This document shows, one piece after another, positions 47,169 to 61,141 of a stretch of 64,000 nucleotides of DNA. The notes beneath the pieces were generated by a model. The model saw nothing but the letters and a program-made list of their open reading frames with translations. It was not told where the DNA came from and ran no database searches. Positions within the stretch are counted from its first letter, which is position 1, and each line of letters starts with the position of its first letter. Origin of the DNA: Phocoena phocoena (taxonomy: Eukaryota > Chordata > Mammalia > Artiodactyla > Phocoenidae); the NCBI RefSeq assembly GCF_963924675.1, contig NW_027077413.1, positions 806,001-870,000 on the forward strand, written 5' to 3'. Made by a program: the position numbers and the translations under genes.

Positions 47169-48915
47169 TTGGCCAAAAAGGGCGTATGCGTTTTTTCCTG
47201 AATACATTCAGGAAAAAACGCATACGCCCTTTTTGGCCAAGTGCATCATTGTCGACGTTGTGCCTCTTTTCCTATGCTTTCAGGGCAATTCCAGTCTACC
47301 CCCTGCAATCGTTTTCCTGAAATTCTGCCCTGCTTTCAAGTCCCCTTCGCAGGCTTACTTCAATATATTTTTGGAGGATAGCTGTCATTTATAACTCTGC
47401 AGGTTTGTGAATTACAGTGCCCCTGAGCTCCTTTCTTCAACTCGCTTTCTTGTGAGCTGGGCACAACACCGCAGGATTTCTTCAGGCCCTAATCTGTTTC
47501 CGGCAGGGCATGCTGAGCCTTTGGATAATTCCTCTTCCTTGTGGGCAATGAGCGTTACATTTGCCCGTGCAGACACCTACAGCTAGTCTCTCATTGGTTC
47601 TCCCTATTCCTGTTCATCTTGCACAGAAATTGCAAGTTGTGCCAAACAGGAGGTTAAAGGCACTGACTCTCCGAGCAGGGAGAGTGTTAGTAACGCATCT
47701 GGAATGGTGAACCCGAGGGCCAGGATACGAAAACTGAGATGCATTTTAAATCGTTTCCCAATCACACGGTGGATGATACTCTGGGTTTCCCATGCATGTT
47801 TTAGCTGGAGGAAGAATCCCTTGAACCTGGAGAGTTGGGACCCATGGAATGGGTACCATGCAGTATGACTTCAAAGGGTCTGCATTTGCTCACCAAAACT
47901 CACCAATGCTATCAGCCTGAAGTGTCCAGCCTTATGTCTCAACCAGCTCTGGGTGTAGATGTGGTCAATCCCGGTTGCATCACATGCCCTGAGTGAATTA
48001 TTTAAGAATTGCTCTCTATTTCACTGTCTTTGTGTTTTGTTTTCGAAATTTATTTTGATAATGGGATTTATCGGATTTTCAGTGCTGCGTTTCGGCCGCT
48101 GTACACACGCTTGATTCTCTTACGGAGACATATATATCCATGGGTTTTAAGATTCTTCCTAGTCAGGTATATTCATAGGCGTTGAATATGTGGTGTTGGG
48201 TCCATTTCGTTGAACAAGTAGTAGGTCTTGTCTATTACATATTTGGCTTATGGAAAGTTATCTGTGCTAATTTCAGTCTCTGGTTTTATGCAGCACCCCA
48301 AGGCACCTTTCCCCATAAGCAAGCACTAGTTGGTTTTCTAAATTTGAGACCCTGTTCTGTTTTGTAATTCAGTTCATGTGTAGTCAAGTTTACATTCCGT
48401 GTATTAGTGATATCTTATGATGTTTCTTTTTCTGTGTGACGTAGTTCACGTAGAATCACCGTACCTGCATCCACTCACTATGCCGCTACGGGCCTGATGA
48501 CACAGATTTCATTGCTGAGTGATACTGCACTGCACGTACGTGCCACAACTTCTTTATCCATTTTTTGCTTTCTGGGATATTTACCTGGTACTGTAGACGA
48601 GCTTCTTGGGAACACAGCCGTCCCAAACTTTGGGGTGGCTCTCTGTTTTTGATTTTAATTTCCCTAAGGAATAGGACCATAACTGCAATGGCCATAGGCT
48701 GTGTTGCTTTATTTCTTACGTGTTTCAGGAAACACCATACATTTCTCCAGGGTGGCTGTTGGCAATTTACATCCTGCCAATCAGCATAACAAGGCTCCCT
48801 GTTCTCCATATCCTGTCCTACCTTTCTGGATTTTACACTTTTTTCAGATGGCCCTTTTGCCCGGGGGGCAGTGAGACTTCATTGTAGTGCAGATTTCCTT
48901 TACAGGCTTGCTTGG
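47169..48915. repeat. Satellite copy 27, type A, 1,747 bp (twin of copy 26)
   Basis: Palindrome 47169-47240 with the same centre variant as copy 26. L1 fossil 48032-48856 repeats at least five rare variants of copy 26, which point to a recent one-unit duplication. Confidence 0.95.
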
Positions 48916-50660
48916 TTGGCCAAAAAGGGCGTATGCGTTTTTTCCTGAATATATTCAGGAAAAAACGCATACGCCCTTTTTGGCCAAGTGCATCATTGTC
49001 GACGTTCTGCCTCTTTTCCTATGCTTTCAGGGCAATTCCAGTCTACCCCTGAAATCGTTTTCCTGAAATTCTGCCCCGCTTTCAAGTCCCCTTCGCAGGC
49101 TTACTTCAATATATTTTTGGAGGATAGCTGTCATTTATAACTCTGCAGGTTTGTGAAGTACAGTGCCCCTGAACTTGTTTCTTCAACTCGCTTTCTTGTG
49201 AGCTGGCACAAAACCGCAGGATTGCTTCAGGCCGTAATCTGTTTCTGGCAGGGCACGCTGAGCCTTTGTTTAATTCCTCTTCCTGGTGGGCAATGAGCAT
49301 TACATTTGCCCCTGCAGACACCTATAGCTAGTCTCTCATTGGTTCTCCGTATTCCTGTTCACCTTGCACAGAAATTGCAAGCTGTGCCAAAGTGGAGGTT
49401 AAAGGCACTGACTCTCCAAGCGGGGAGAGTGTTAGTAAAGCATCTGGAATGGTGAACCCGAGGACCAGGATACGAAAACTGAGATGCATTTTAAATCGTT
49501 TCCCAATCACACGGTGGATGATACTCTGGGTTTCCCATGCATGTTTTAGCTGGAGGAAGAATCCCTTGAACCTGGAGATTTGGGACCCATGGAATGGGTA
49601 CCATGCAGTATGACTTCAAAGTGTCTCCATTTGCTCACCGAAACTCACCAATGCTATCAGCCTGAAGTGTCCAGCCTTATGTCTCAACCAGCTCTGGGTG
49701 TAGATGTGGTCAATCCCGGTTGCATCACATGCCCTGAGTGAATTATTTAAGAATTGCTCTCTATTTCACTGTCTTTGTGTTTTGCTTTCGAAATTTATTT
49801 TGATAATGGGATTTATCGGATTTTCACTACTGCGTTTCGGCCGCTGTACACACGCTTGATTCTCTTACGGAGACATATATATCCATGGGTTTTAAGATTC
49901 TTCCTAGTCAGGTATATTCCTAGGCGTTGAATACGTGGTGTTGGGTCCATTTCGTTGAGCAAAGAGTAGGTCTTGTCTATTACATATTTGACTTATGGAA
50001 AGTTATCTGTGCTAATTACAGTCTCTGGTTTTATGCAGCACCCCAACGCACCTTTCCCCATAAGCAAGCACTAGTTGGTTTTCTAAATTTGAGACCCTGT
50101 TCTGTGTTTTAATTCAGTTCATGTGTAGTCAAGTTTACATTCCGTGCATTAGTGATATCTTATGATGTTTCTTTTTCTGTGTGACGTAGTTCACGTAGAA
50201 TCACCGTACCTGCATCCACTCACTATGCCGCTACGGGCCTGATGACACAGATTTCATTGCTGAGTGATATTGCATTGCACGTACGTGCCACAACTTCTTT
50301 ATCCATTTGTTGCTTTCTGGGATATTTACCTGGTACTGTAGACGAGCTTCCTGGGAACACAGCCGTCCCAAACTTTGGGGTGGCTCTCTGTTTTTGATTT
50401 TAATATCCCTAAGGAATAGGACCATAAGTGCAATTGCCATAGGCTGTGTTGCTTTATTTCTTACGTGTTTCAGGAAACACCATACACTTCTCCAGGGTGG
50501 CTTTTGGCAATTTACATCCTGCCAAACAGCATAACAAGGCTCCCTGTTCTCCATATCCTGTCCTACCTTTCTGGATTTTTCACTTTTTTCAGATGGCTCT
50601 CTTGCCCAGGGGGCAGTGAGACTTCATTGTAGTGCAGATTTCCTTCACAGGCTTGCCTGG
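48916..50660. repeat. Satellite copy 28, type A, 1,745 bp
   Basis: Perfect palindrome 48916-48987. One- and two-base deletions (tctacccctgaaatcg near 49042; gagctggcac near 49200) account for the short length. L1 fossil 49777-50601. It shares actactgcgtttcgg with copies 1 and 35. Confidence 0.95.
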
Positions 50661-52407
50661 TTAGCCAAAAAGGGCGTATGCGTTTTTTCCTGAATATATT
50701 CAGGAAAAAACGCATACGCCCTTTTTGGCCAAGTGCATCATTGTCGACGTTGTGCCTCTTTTCCTATGCTTTCAGGGCAATTCCAGTCTACCCCCTGCAA
50801 TCGTTTTCCTGAAATTCTGCCCCGCTTTCAAGTCCCCTTTGCAGGCTTACTTCAATATACTTTTGGAAGATAGCTGTCATTTATAACTCTGCAGGTTTGT
50901 GAATTACATTGCCACTGAGCTCCTTTCTTCAACTCTCTTTCTTGTGAGCTGGGCACAAAATCGCAGGATTGCTTCAGGCCCTAATCTGTTTTCAGCAGGG
51001 CACGCTGAGCCTTTGTTTAATTCCTCTTCCTGGTGGGCAATGAGCATTACATTTGCCCGTGCAGACACCTACGGCTAGTCTCTCATTGGTTCTCCCTATT
51101 CCTGTTCATCTTGCACAGAAATTGCAAGCTGTGCCAAAGAGGAGGTTAAAGGCACTGACTCTCCAAGCGGGGAGAGTGTTAGTAAAGCATCTGGAATGGT
51201 GAACCCGAGGACCAGGATACGAAAATGGAGATGCATTTTAAATCGTTTCCCAATCACACGTGGGACGATACTCTGGGTTTCCCATGCATGTTTTAGCTGG
51301 AGGAAGAATCCCTTGAACCTGGAGAGTTGGGACCCATGGAATGGGTACCATGCAGTATGACTTCAAAGGCTCTACATTTGCTCACCGAAACTCACCAATG
51401 CTATCAGCCTGAAGTGTCCAGCCTTATGTCTCAACCAGCTCTGGGTGTAGATGTGGTCAATCCCGGTTGCATCACATGCCCTGAGTGAATTATTTAAGAA
51501 TTGCTCTCTATTTCACTGTCTTTGTGTTTTGTTTTCGAAATTTATTTTGATAATGGGATTTTTCGGATTTTCACTGCTGCGTTTCGGCCGCTGTACACAC
51601 CCTTGATTCTCTTACGGAGACATATATATCCATGGGTTTTAAGATTCTTCCTAATCAGGTATATTCCTAGGCGTTGAATATGTGGTGTTGGGTCCATTTC
51701 GTTGAGCGAGGAGTAGGTCTTGTCTATTACATATTTGGCTTATGGAAAGTTATCTGTGCTAATTTCAGTCTCTGGTTTTATGCAGCACCCCAACGCACCT
51801 TTCCCCATAAGCAAGCACAAGTTGGTTTTCTAAATTTGAGACCCTGTTCTGTTTTGTAATTCAGTTCATGTGTAGTCAAGTTTACATTCCGTGTATTAGT
51901 GATATCTTATGATGTTTCTTTTTCTGTGTGACGTAGTTCACGTAGAATCACCGTACCTGCATCCACTCACTATGCCGCTACGGGCCTGATGACACAGATT
52001 TCATTGCTAAGGGATATTGCATTGCACGTACGTGCCACAACTTCTTTATCCATTTTTTGCTTTCTGGGATATTTACCTGATACTGTAGACGAGCTTCTTG
52101 TGAACACAGTCGTCCCAAATATTGGGGTGGCTGTCTGTTTTTGATTTTAATTTCCGTAAGCTATAGGACCATAAGTGGAAGTGCCATAGGCTGTGTTGCT
52201 TTGTTTCTTACGTGTTTCAGGAAACACCATACACTTCTCCAGGGTGGCTGCTGGCAATTTACATCCTGCCAATCAGCATAACAAGGCTCCCTGTTCTCCA
52301 TATCCTGTCCTACATTTCTGGATTTTACACTTTTTTCAGATGGCCCTTTTGCCCGGGGGGCAGTGAGACTTCATTGTAGTGCAGATTTCCTTTACAGGCT
52401 TGCTTGG
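50661..52407. repeat. Satellite copy 29, type B, 1,747 bp
   Basis: Palindrome 50661-50732 begins ttagcc, breaking its outermost pairs. L1 fossil 51524-52348. From here to the right edge all complete copies are type B. Confidence 0.95.
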
Positions 52408-54153
52408 TTGGCCAAAAAGGGCGTATGCGTTTTTCCTGAATATATTCAGGAAAAAACGCATACGCCCTTTTTGGCCAAGTGCATCATTGTCGACGTTGTG
52501 CCTCTTTTCCTATGCTTTCAGGGCAATTCCAGTCTACCCCCTGCAATGGTTTTCCTGAAACTCTGCCCCGCTTTCAATCCCCTTCGCAGGCTTACTTCAA
52601 TATATTTTTGGAGGATAGCTGTCATTTATAACTCTGCAGGTTTGTGAATTACAGTGCCCCTGAGCTCCTTTCTTCAACTCGCTTTCTTGTGAGCTGGGCA
52701 CAAAACCGCAAGATTGCTTCAGGCCCTAATCTGTTTCCAGCAGGGCACACTGAGCCTTTGTTTAATTCCTCTTCCTGGTGGGCAATGAGCGTTACATTTG
52801 CCCGTGCAGACACCTACAGCTAGTCTCTCATTTGTTCTCCCTATTCCTGTTCATCTTGCACAGAAATTGCAAGCTGTGCCAAAGAGGAGGTTAAAGGCAC
52901 TGACTCTCCAAGCGGGGAGAGTGTTAGTAAAGCATCTGGAATGGTGAACCCGAGGACCAGGATACAAAAACTGAGATGCATTTTAAATCGTTTCCCAATC
53001 ACACGGTGGACGATACTCTAGGTTTCTCATGCATGTTTTACCTGGAGGAAGAATCCCTTGAACCTGGAGAGTTGGGACCCATGGAATGGGTACCATGCAG
53101 TATGACTTCAAAGGGTCTGCATTTGCTCACCGAAACTCACCAGTGCTATCAGCCTGAAGTGTCCAGCCTTATGTCTCAACCAGCTCTGAGTGTAGATGTG
53201 TTCAAACCCGGTTGCATCACATGCCCTAAGTGAATTATTTAAGAATTGCTCTCTATTTCACTGTCTTTGTGTTTTGTTTTCGAAATTTATTTTGATAATG
53301 GGATTTATCGGATTTTCACTGCTGCATTTCCGCCGCTGTACACACGCTTGATTCTCTTACGGAGACATATATATCCATGGGTTTTAAGATTCTTCCTAGT
53401 CAGGTATATTCCTAGGCGTTGAATATGTGGTGTTGAGTCCATTTCGTTGAGCAAGGAGTAGGTCTTGTCTATTACATATTTGGCTTATGGAATGTTATCT
53501 GTGCTAATTTCAGTCTCTGGTTTTATGCAGCACCCCAACGCACCTTTCCCCATAAGCAAGCACTAGTTGGTTTTCTAAATTTGAGACCCTGTTCTGTTTT
53601 GTAATTCAGTTCATGTGTAGTCAAGTTTACATTCCGTGTATTAGTGATATCTTATGATGTTTCTTTTTCTGTGTGACGTAGTTCACGTAGAATCACCGTA
53701 CCTGCATCCACTTACTATGCCGCTACGGGCCTGATGACACAGATTCCATTGCTGAGTGATATTGCATTGCACGTACGTGCCACAACTTCTTTATACATTT
53801 TTTGCTTTCTGGGATATTTACCTGATACTGTAGACGAGCTTCTTGTGCACACAGCCGTCCCAAATATTGGGGTGGCTGTCTGTTTTTGATTTTAATTTCC
53901 GTAAGCTATAGGACCATAAGTGGAAGTGCCATAGGCTGTGTTGCTTGGTTTCTTACGTGTTTCAGGAAACACCATACACTTCTCCAGGGTGGCTGCTGGC
54001 AATTTACATCCTGCCAATCAGCATAACAAGGCTCCCTGTTCTCCATATCCTGTCCTACCTTTCTGGATTTTACACTTTTTTCAGATGGCCCTTTTGCCCG
54101 GGGGGGCAGTGAGATTTCATTGTAGTGCAGATTTCCTTTACAGGCTTGCTTGG
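52408..54153. repeat. Satellite copy 30, type B, 1,746 bp
   Basis: The palindrome (52408-52478) lacks one T of the left-arm T-run. L1 fossil 53269-54094. Carries ttgcttggtttc (~53941), shared with copy 32. Confidence 0.95.
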
Positions 54154-55899
54154 TTGGCCAAAAAGGGCGTATGCGTTTTTTCCTAAATATATTCAGGAAA
54201 AAACGCATATGCCCTTTTTGGCCAAGTGCATCATTGTCGACGTTGTGCCTCTTTTCCTATGCTTTCAGGGCAATTCCAGTCTACCCCCTGCAATCGTTTA
54301 CCTGAAATTCAGCCCCGCTTTCAAGTCCCCTTCGCAGGCTTACTTCAATATATTTTTGGAGGATAGCTGTCATTTATAACTCTGCAGGTTTGTGAAGTAC
54401 AGTGCCCCTGAGCTCCTTTCTTCAACTCGCTTTCTTGTGAGCTGGGCACAAAACCGCAGGATTGCTTCAGGCCCTAATCTGTTTCCAGCAGGGCACACTG
54501 AGCCTTTGTTTAATTCCTCTTCCTGGTGGGCAATGAGCGTTACATTTGCCCGTGCAGACACCTACAGCTACTCTCTCATTGGTTCTCCCTATTCCTGTTC
54601 ATCTTGCACAGAAATTGCAAGCTGTGCCAAACAGGAGGTTAAAGGCACTGACTCTCCAAGCGGGGAGAGTGTTAGTAAAGCATCTGGAATGGTGAACCCG
54701 AGGACCAGGATACGAAAACTGAGATGCATTTTAAATCGTTTCCCAATCACACGGTGGACGATACTCTGGGATTCCCATGCATGTTTTAGCTGGAGGAAGA
54801 ATGCCTTGAACCTGGAGAGTTGGGACCCATGGAATGGGTACCATGCAGTATGACTTCATAGGGTCTGCATTTGCTCACCGAAACTCACCAGTGCTATCAG
54901 CCAGAAGTGTCCAGCCTTATGTCTCAACCAGCTCTGGGTGTAGATGTGGTCAATCCCGGTTGCATCACATGCCCTGAGTGAATTATTTAAGAATTGCTCT
55001 CTATTTCACTGTCTTTGTATTTTGTTTTCGAAATTTATTTTGATAATGGGATTTATCGGATTTTCACTGCTGCTTTTCCGCCGCTGTACACACGCTTGAT
55101 TCTCTTACGGAGACATATATATCCATGGGTTTTAAGATTCTTCCTAGTCAGGTATATTCCTAGGCGTTGAATATGTGGTGTTGAGTCCATTTCGTTGAGC
55201 AAGGAGTAGGTTTTGTCTATTACATATTTGGCTTATGGAATGTTATCTATGCTAATTTCAGTCTCTGGTTTTATGCAGCACCCCAACGCACCTTTCCCCA
55301 TAAGCAAGCACTAGTTGGTTTTCTAAATTTGAGACCCTGTTCTGTTTTGTAATTCAGTTCATGTGAAGTCAAGTTTACATTCCGTGTATTAGTGATATCT
55401 TATGATGTTTCTTTTTCTGTGTGACGTAGTTCACGTAGAATCACCGTACCTGCATCCACTTACTATGCCGCTACGGGCCTGATGACACAGATTTCATTGC
55501 TGAGTGATATTGCATTGCACGTACGTGCCACAACTTCTTTATCCATTTTTTGCTTTCTGGGATATTTACCTGATACTGTAGACGAGCTTCTTGTGAACAC
55601 AGCCGTCCCAAATATTGGCGTGGCTGTCTGTTTTTGATTTTAATTTCCGTAAGCTATAGGACCATAAGTGGAAGTGCCATAGGCTGTGTTGCTTTGTTTC
55701 TTACGTGTTTCAGGAAACACCATACACTTCTCCAGGGTGGCTGCTGGCAATTTACATCCTGCCAATCAGCATAACAAGGCTCCCTGTTCTCCATATCCTG
55801 TCCTACCTTTCTGGATTTTACACTTTTTTCAGATGGCCCTTTTGCCCGGGTGGCAGTGAGACTTCATTGTAGTGCAGATTTCTTTACAGGCTTGCTTGG
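54154..55899. repeat. Satellite copy 31, type B, 1,746 bp
   Basis: Palindrome 54154-54225 has cctaaatatattcagg, as in copy 33, and atcgtttacctg near 54295. L1 fossil 55017-55841. A 153-codon open frame (54392-54853) matches the one in copy 3 and is not a gene. Confidence 0.95.
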
Positions 55900-57647
55900 T
55901 TGGCCAAAAAGGGCGTATGCGTTTTGTCCTGAATATATTCAGGAAAATACGCATACGCCCTTTTTGGCCAAGTGCATCATTGTCGACGTTGTGCCTCTTT
56001 TCCTATGCTTTCAGGGCAATTCCAGTCTACGCCGTGCAATCGTTTTCCTGAAATTCAGCCCCGCTTTCAAGTCCCCTTCGCAGGCTGACTTCAATATATT
56101 TTTGGACGAGAGCTGTCATTTATAACTCTGCAGGTTTGTGAAGTACAGTGACCCTGAGCTCCTTTCTTCAACTCGCTTTCTTGTGAGCTGGGCACAAAAC
56201 CGCAGGATTGCTTCAGGCCCTAAACTGTTTCCAGCAGGGCACACTGAGCCTTTGTTTAATTCCTCTTCCTGGTGGGCAATGAGCGTTACATTTGCCCGTG
56301 CAGACACCTACAGCTAGTCTCTCATTGGTTCTCCCTATTCCTGTTCATCTTGCACAGAAATTGCAAGCTGTGCGAAACAGGAGGTTAAAGGCACTGACTC
56401 TCCAAGCGGGGAGAGTGTTAGTAAAGCGTCTGGAATTGTGAACCCGAGGACCAGGAAACAAACACTGAGATGCATTTTAAATCATTTCCCAATCACACGG
56501 TGGACGATACTCTGGGTTTCCCATGCATGTTTTAGCTGGAGGAAGAATCCCTTGAACCTGGAGAGTTGGGACCCATGGAATGGGTACCATGCAGTATGAC
56601 TTCAAAGGGTCTGCATTTGCTCACCGAAACTCACCAATGCTATCAGCCTGAAGTGTCCAGCCTTATGTCTCAACCAGCTCTGGGTGTAGATGTGGTAAAT
56701 CCCGGTTGCATCACATGCCCTGAGTGAATTATTTAAGAATTGCTCTCTATTTCACTGTCTTTGTGTTTTGATATCGAAATTTATTCTGATAATGGGACTT
56801 ATCGGATTTTCACTGCTGCGTTTCGGCCGCTGTACACACGCTTGATTCTCTTACGGAGACATATATATCCATGGGTTTTAAGATTTTTCCTAGTCAGGTA
56901 TATTCCTAGGCGTTGAATATGTGGTGTTGGGTCCATTTCGTTGAGCAAGGAGTAGGTCTTGTCTATTACATATTTGGCTTATGGAAAGTTATCTGTGCTA
57001 ATTTCAGTCTCTGGTTTTATGCAGCACCCCAACGCACCTTTCCCCATAAGCAAGCACTAGTTGGTTTTCTAAATTTGAGACCCTGTTCTTTTTTGTAATT
57101 CAGTTCATGGATAGTCAAGTTTACATTCCGTGTATTAGTGATATCTTATGATGTTTCTTTTTCTGTGTGACGTAGTTCACGTAGAATCACCGTACCTGCA
57201 TCCACTCACTATGCCGCTACGGGCCTGATGACACAGATTTCATTGCTGAGTGATATTGCATTGTACGTACGTGCCACAACTTCTTTATCCATTTTTTGCT
57301 TTCTGGGATATTTACCTGATACTGTAGACGAGCTTCTTGTGAACACAGCCGTCCCAAATATTGGGGTGGCTGTCTGTTTTTGATTTTAATTTCCGTAAGC
57401 TATAGGACCATAAGTGGAAGTGCCATAGGCTGTGTTGCTTGGTTTCTTACGTGTTTCAGGAAACACCATACACTTCTCCAGGGTGGCTGCTGGCAATTTA
57501 CATCCTGCCAATCAGCATAACAAGGCTCCCTGTTCTCCATATCCTGTCCTACCTTTCTGGATTTTACACTTTTTTCAGATGGCCCTTTTGCCCGGGGGGG
57601 CAGTGAGATTTCATTGTAGTGCAGATTTCCTTTACAGGCTTGCTTGG
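55900..57647. repeat. Satellite copy 32, type B, 1,748 bp
   Basis: Palindrome 55900-55971 has mismatches in both T/A runs (gttttgtcc and ggaaaatacg). The changes do not compensate each other, so pairing is weakened. L1 fossil 56763-57588, with ttgcttggtttc as in copy 30. Confidence 0.95.
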
Positions 57648-59395
57648 TTGGCCAAAAAGGGCGTATGCGTTTTTTCCTAAATATATTCAGGAAAAAACGC
57701 ATACGCCCTTTTTGGCCAGGTGCATCATTGTCGACGTTGTGCCTCTTTTCCTATGCTTTCAGGGCAATTCCAGTCTACCCCCTGCAATCGTTTACCTGAA
57801 ATTCAGCCCCGCTTTCAAGTCCCCTTCGCAGGCTTACTTCAATATATTTTTGGAGGATAGCTGTCATTTATAACTCTGCAGGTTTGTGAAGTACAGTGCC
57901 CCTGAGCTCCTTTCTTCAACTCGCTTTCTTGTGAGCTGGGCACAAAACCGCAGGATTGCTTCAGGCCCTAATCTGTTTCCAGCAGGGCACACTGAGCCTT
58001 TGTTTAATTCCTCTTCCTGGTGGGCAATGAGCGTTACATTTGCCCGTGCAGACACCTACAGCTAGTCTCTCATTGGTTCTCCTTATTCCTGTTCATCTTG
58101 CACAGAAATGGCAAGCTGTGCCAAACAGGAGGTTAAAGGCAATGACTCTCCAAGCGGGGAGAGTGTTAGTAAAGCATCTGGAATGGTGAACCCGAGGACC
58201 AGGATACGAAAACTGAGATGCATTTTAAATCGTTTCCCAATCACACGGTGGACGATACTCTGGGTTTCCCATGCATGTTTTAGCTGGAGGAAGAATGCCT
58301 TGAACCTGGAGAGTTGGGACCCATGGAATGGGTACCATGCAGTATGACTTCAAATGGTCTGCATTTGCTCACCGAAACTCACCAGTGCAATCAGCCTGAA
58401 GTGTCCAGCCTTATGTCTCAACCAGCTCTGGGTGTAGATGTGGTCAATCCCGTTTACATCACATGCCCTGAGTGAATTATTTAAGAATTGCTCTCTATTT
58501 CACTGTCTTTGTGTTTTGTTTTCGAAATTTATTTTGATAATGGGATTTATCGGATTTTCACTGCTGCATTTCCGCCGCTGTACACACGCTTGATTCTCTT
58601 ACGGAGACATATATATCCATGGGTTTTAAGATTTTTCCTAGTCAGGTATATTCCTAGGCGTTGAATATGTGGTGTTGAGTCCATTTCGCTGAGCAAGGAG
58701 TAGGTCTTGTCTATTACATATTTGGCTTATGGAATGTTATCTGTGCTAATTTCAGTCTCTGGTTTTATGCAGCACCCCAACGCACCTTTCCCCATAAGCA
58801 AGCACTAGTTGGTTTTCTAAATTTGAGACCCTGTTCTGTTTTGTAATTCAGTTCATGTGTAGTCAAGTTTACATTCCGTGTATTAGTGATATCTTATGAT
58901 GTTTCTTTTTCTGTGTGACGTAGTTCACGTAGAATCACCGTACCTGCATCCACTCACTATGCCGCTACGGGCCTGATGACACAGATTTCATTGCTGAGTG
59001 ATATTGCATTGTACGTACGTGCCACAACTTCTTCATCCATTTTTTGCTTTCTGGGATATTTACCTGATACTGTAAACGAGCTTCTTGTGAACACAGCCGT
59101 CCCATATATTGGGGTGGCTGTCTGTTTTTGATTTTAATTTCCGTAAGCTATAGGACCATAAGTGGAAGTGCCATAGGCTGTGTTGCTTTGTTTCTTACGT
59201 GTTTCAGGAAACACCATACACTTCTCCAGGGTGGCTGCTGGCAATTTACATCCTGCCAATCAGCATAACAAGGCTCCCTGTTCTCCATATCCTGTCCTAC
59301 CTTTCTGGATTTTACACTTTTTTCAGATGGCCCTTTTGCCCGGGGGGGCAGTGAGATTTCATTGTAGTGCAGATTTCCTTTACAGGCTTGCTTGG
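57648..59395. repeat. Satellite copy 33, type B, 1,748 bp
   Basis: Palindrome 57648-57719 has cctaaatatattcagg (as in copy 31) and ggccagg at its right end. L1 fossil 58511-59336. Its distal part (from about 59031) matches copy 35: cttcatccat and cccatatattgg. Confidence 0.95.
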
Positions 59396-60507
59396 TTGGC
59401 GAAAAAGGGCTTATGCGTTTTTTCCTGAATATATTCAGGAAAAAACGCATACGCCCTTTTTGGCCAAGTGCATCATTGTCGACGTTCTGCCTCTTTTCCT
59501 ATGCTTTCAGGGCAATTCCAGTCTACCCCCTGCAATTGTTTTCCTGAAATTCTGCCCCGCTTTCATGTCCCCTTTGCAGGCTTACTTCAATATACTTTTG
59601 GAAGATAGCTGTCATTTATAACTCTGCAGGTTTGTGAATTACATTGCCCCTGAGCTCCTTTCTTCAATTCGCTTTCTTGTGAGCTGGGCACAAAACCGCA
59701 GGATTGCTTCAGGCCCTAATCTGTTTCCAGCAGGGCACACTGAGCCGTTGATTAATTCCTCTTCCTGGTGGGCAATGAGCGTTACATTTGCCCGTGCAGA
59801 CACCTACAGCTAGTCTCTCATTGGTTCTCCCTATTCCTGTTCATCTTGCACAGAAATTGCAAGCTGTGCCAAAGAGGAGGTTAAAGGCAGTGACTCTCCA
59901 AGCGGGGAGAGTGTTAGTAAAGCATCTGGAATGGTGAACCTGAAGACCAGGATACGAAAACTGAGATGCATTTTAAATCGTTTCCCAATCACACGGTGGA
60001 CGATACTCTGGGTTTCCCATGCTTATTTTAGCTGGAGGAAGAATGCCTTGAACCTGGAGAGTTGGGACCCATGGAATGGTACCATGCAGTATGACTTCAA
60101 AGGGTCTGCATTTGCTCACCGAAACTCACCAGTGCTATCAGCCTGAAGTGTCCAGCCTTATGTCTCAACCAGCTCTGGGTGTAGATGTGGTCAATCCCGG
60201 TTGCATCACATGCCCTGAGTGAATTATTTAAGAATTGCTCTCTATTTCACTGTCTTTGTGCTTTGTTTTCGAAATTTGTTTTGAGAATGGGATTTATCGG
60301 ATTTTCACTGCTGCGTTTCGGCCGCTGAACACACGCTTGATTCTCTTACGGAGACATATATATCCATGGGTTTTAAAATTCTTCCTAGTCAGGTATATTC
60401 CTAGGCGTTGAATATGTGGTGTTGGGTCCATTTCGTTGAGCAAGGAGTAGGTCTTTTCTATTACATATTTGGCTTATGGAAAGTTATCTGTGCTAATTTC
60501 AGTCTCT
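59031..60507. repeat. Recent duplication, left copy (3,493-bp spacing)
   Basis: Near-identical to 62524-64000. By eye about seven single-base differences: gtaaacg/gtagacg, atttccttt/atttcattt, cctgcca/cctggca, ggcttatg/ggcgtatg, ttcatgtc/ttcaagtc, ctgaagacc/ctgaggacc, gctgaacac/gctgtacac. Both share many rare variants absent elsewhere. Confidence 0.85.
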
Positions 60508-61141
60508 GGTTTTATGCAGCACCCCAAGGCGCCTTTCCCCATAAGCAAGCACTAGTTGGTTTTCTAAATTTGAGACCCTGTTCTGTTTTGTAATTCAGTT
60601 CATGTGTAGTCAAGTTTACATTCCGTGTATTAGTGATATCTTATGATGTTTCTTTTTCTGTGTGACGTAGTTCACGTAAAATCACCGTACCTGCATCCAC
60701 TCACTATACCGCTACGGGCCTGATGACACAGATTTCATTGCTGAGTTATATTGCATTGTACGTACGTGCCACAACTTCTTTATCCATTTTTTGCTTTCTG
60801 AGATATTTACCTGATACTGTAGACGAGCTTCATGTGAACACAGCCGTCCCAAATATTGGGGTGCCTGTCTGTTTTTGATTTTAATTTCCGTAAGCTATAG
60901 GACCATAAGTGGAAGTGCCATAGGTTGTGTTGCTTTGTTTCTTACGTGTTTCAGGAAACACCATACACTTCTCCAGAGTGGCTGCTGTCAATTTACATCC
61001 TGCCAATCAGCATAACAAGGCTCCCTGTTCTCTATATCCTGTCCTACCTTTCTGGATTTTACACTTTTTTCAGATGGCCCTCTTGCCCGGGGGGCAGTGA
61101 GACTTCATTGTAGTGCAGATTTCCTTTACAGGCTTGCTTGG
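59396..61141. repeat. Satellite copy 34, type B, 1,746 bp
   Basis: Palindrome 59396-59467 begins ttggcgaaaaag. L1 fossil 60258-61082. It shares gagccgttgattaatt, gtgaacctga, tggaatggtaccatg (one G lost) and atttgttttgagaatgg with copy 36. Confidence 0.95.

Noticed and set aside
54392..54853. 153-codon open frame in the unrecognised segment (also at 5468-5929)
   Set aside because: It is closed by point changes in most other copies and has no recognisable motif, so it is a chance frame in a low-divergence repeat.
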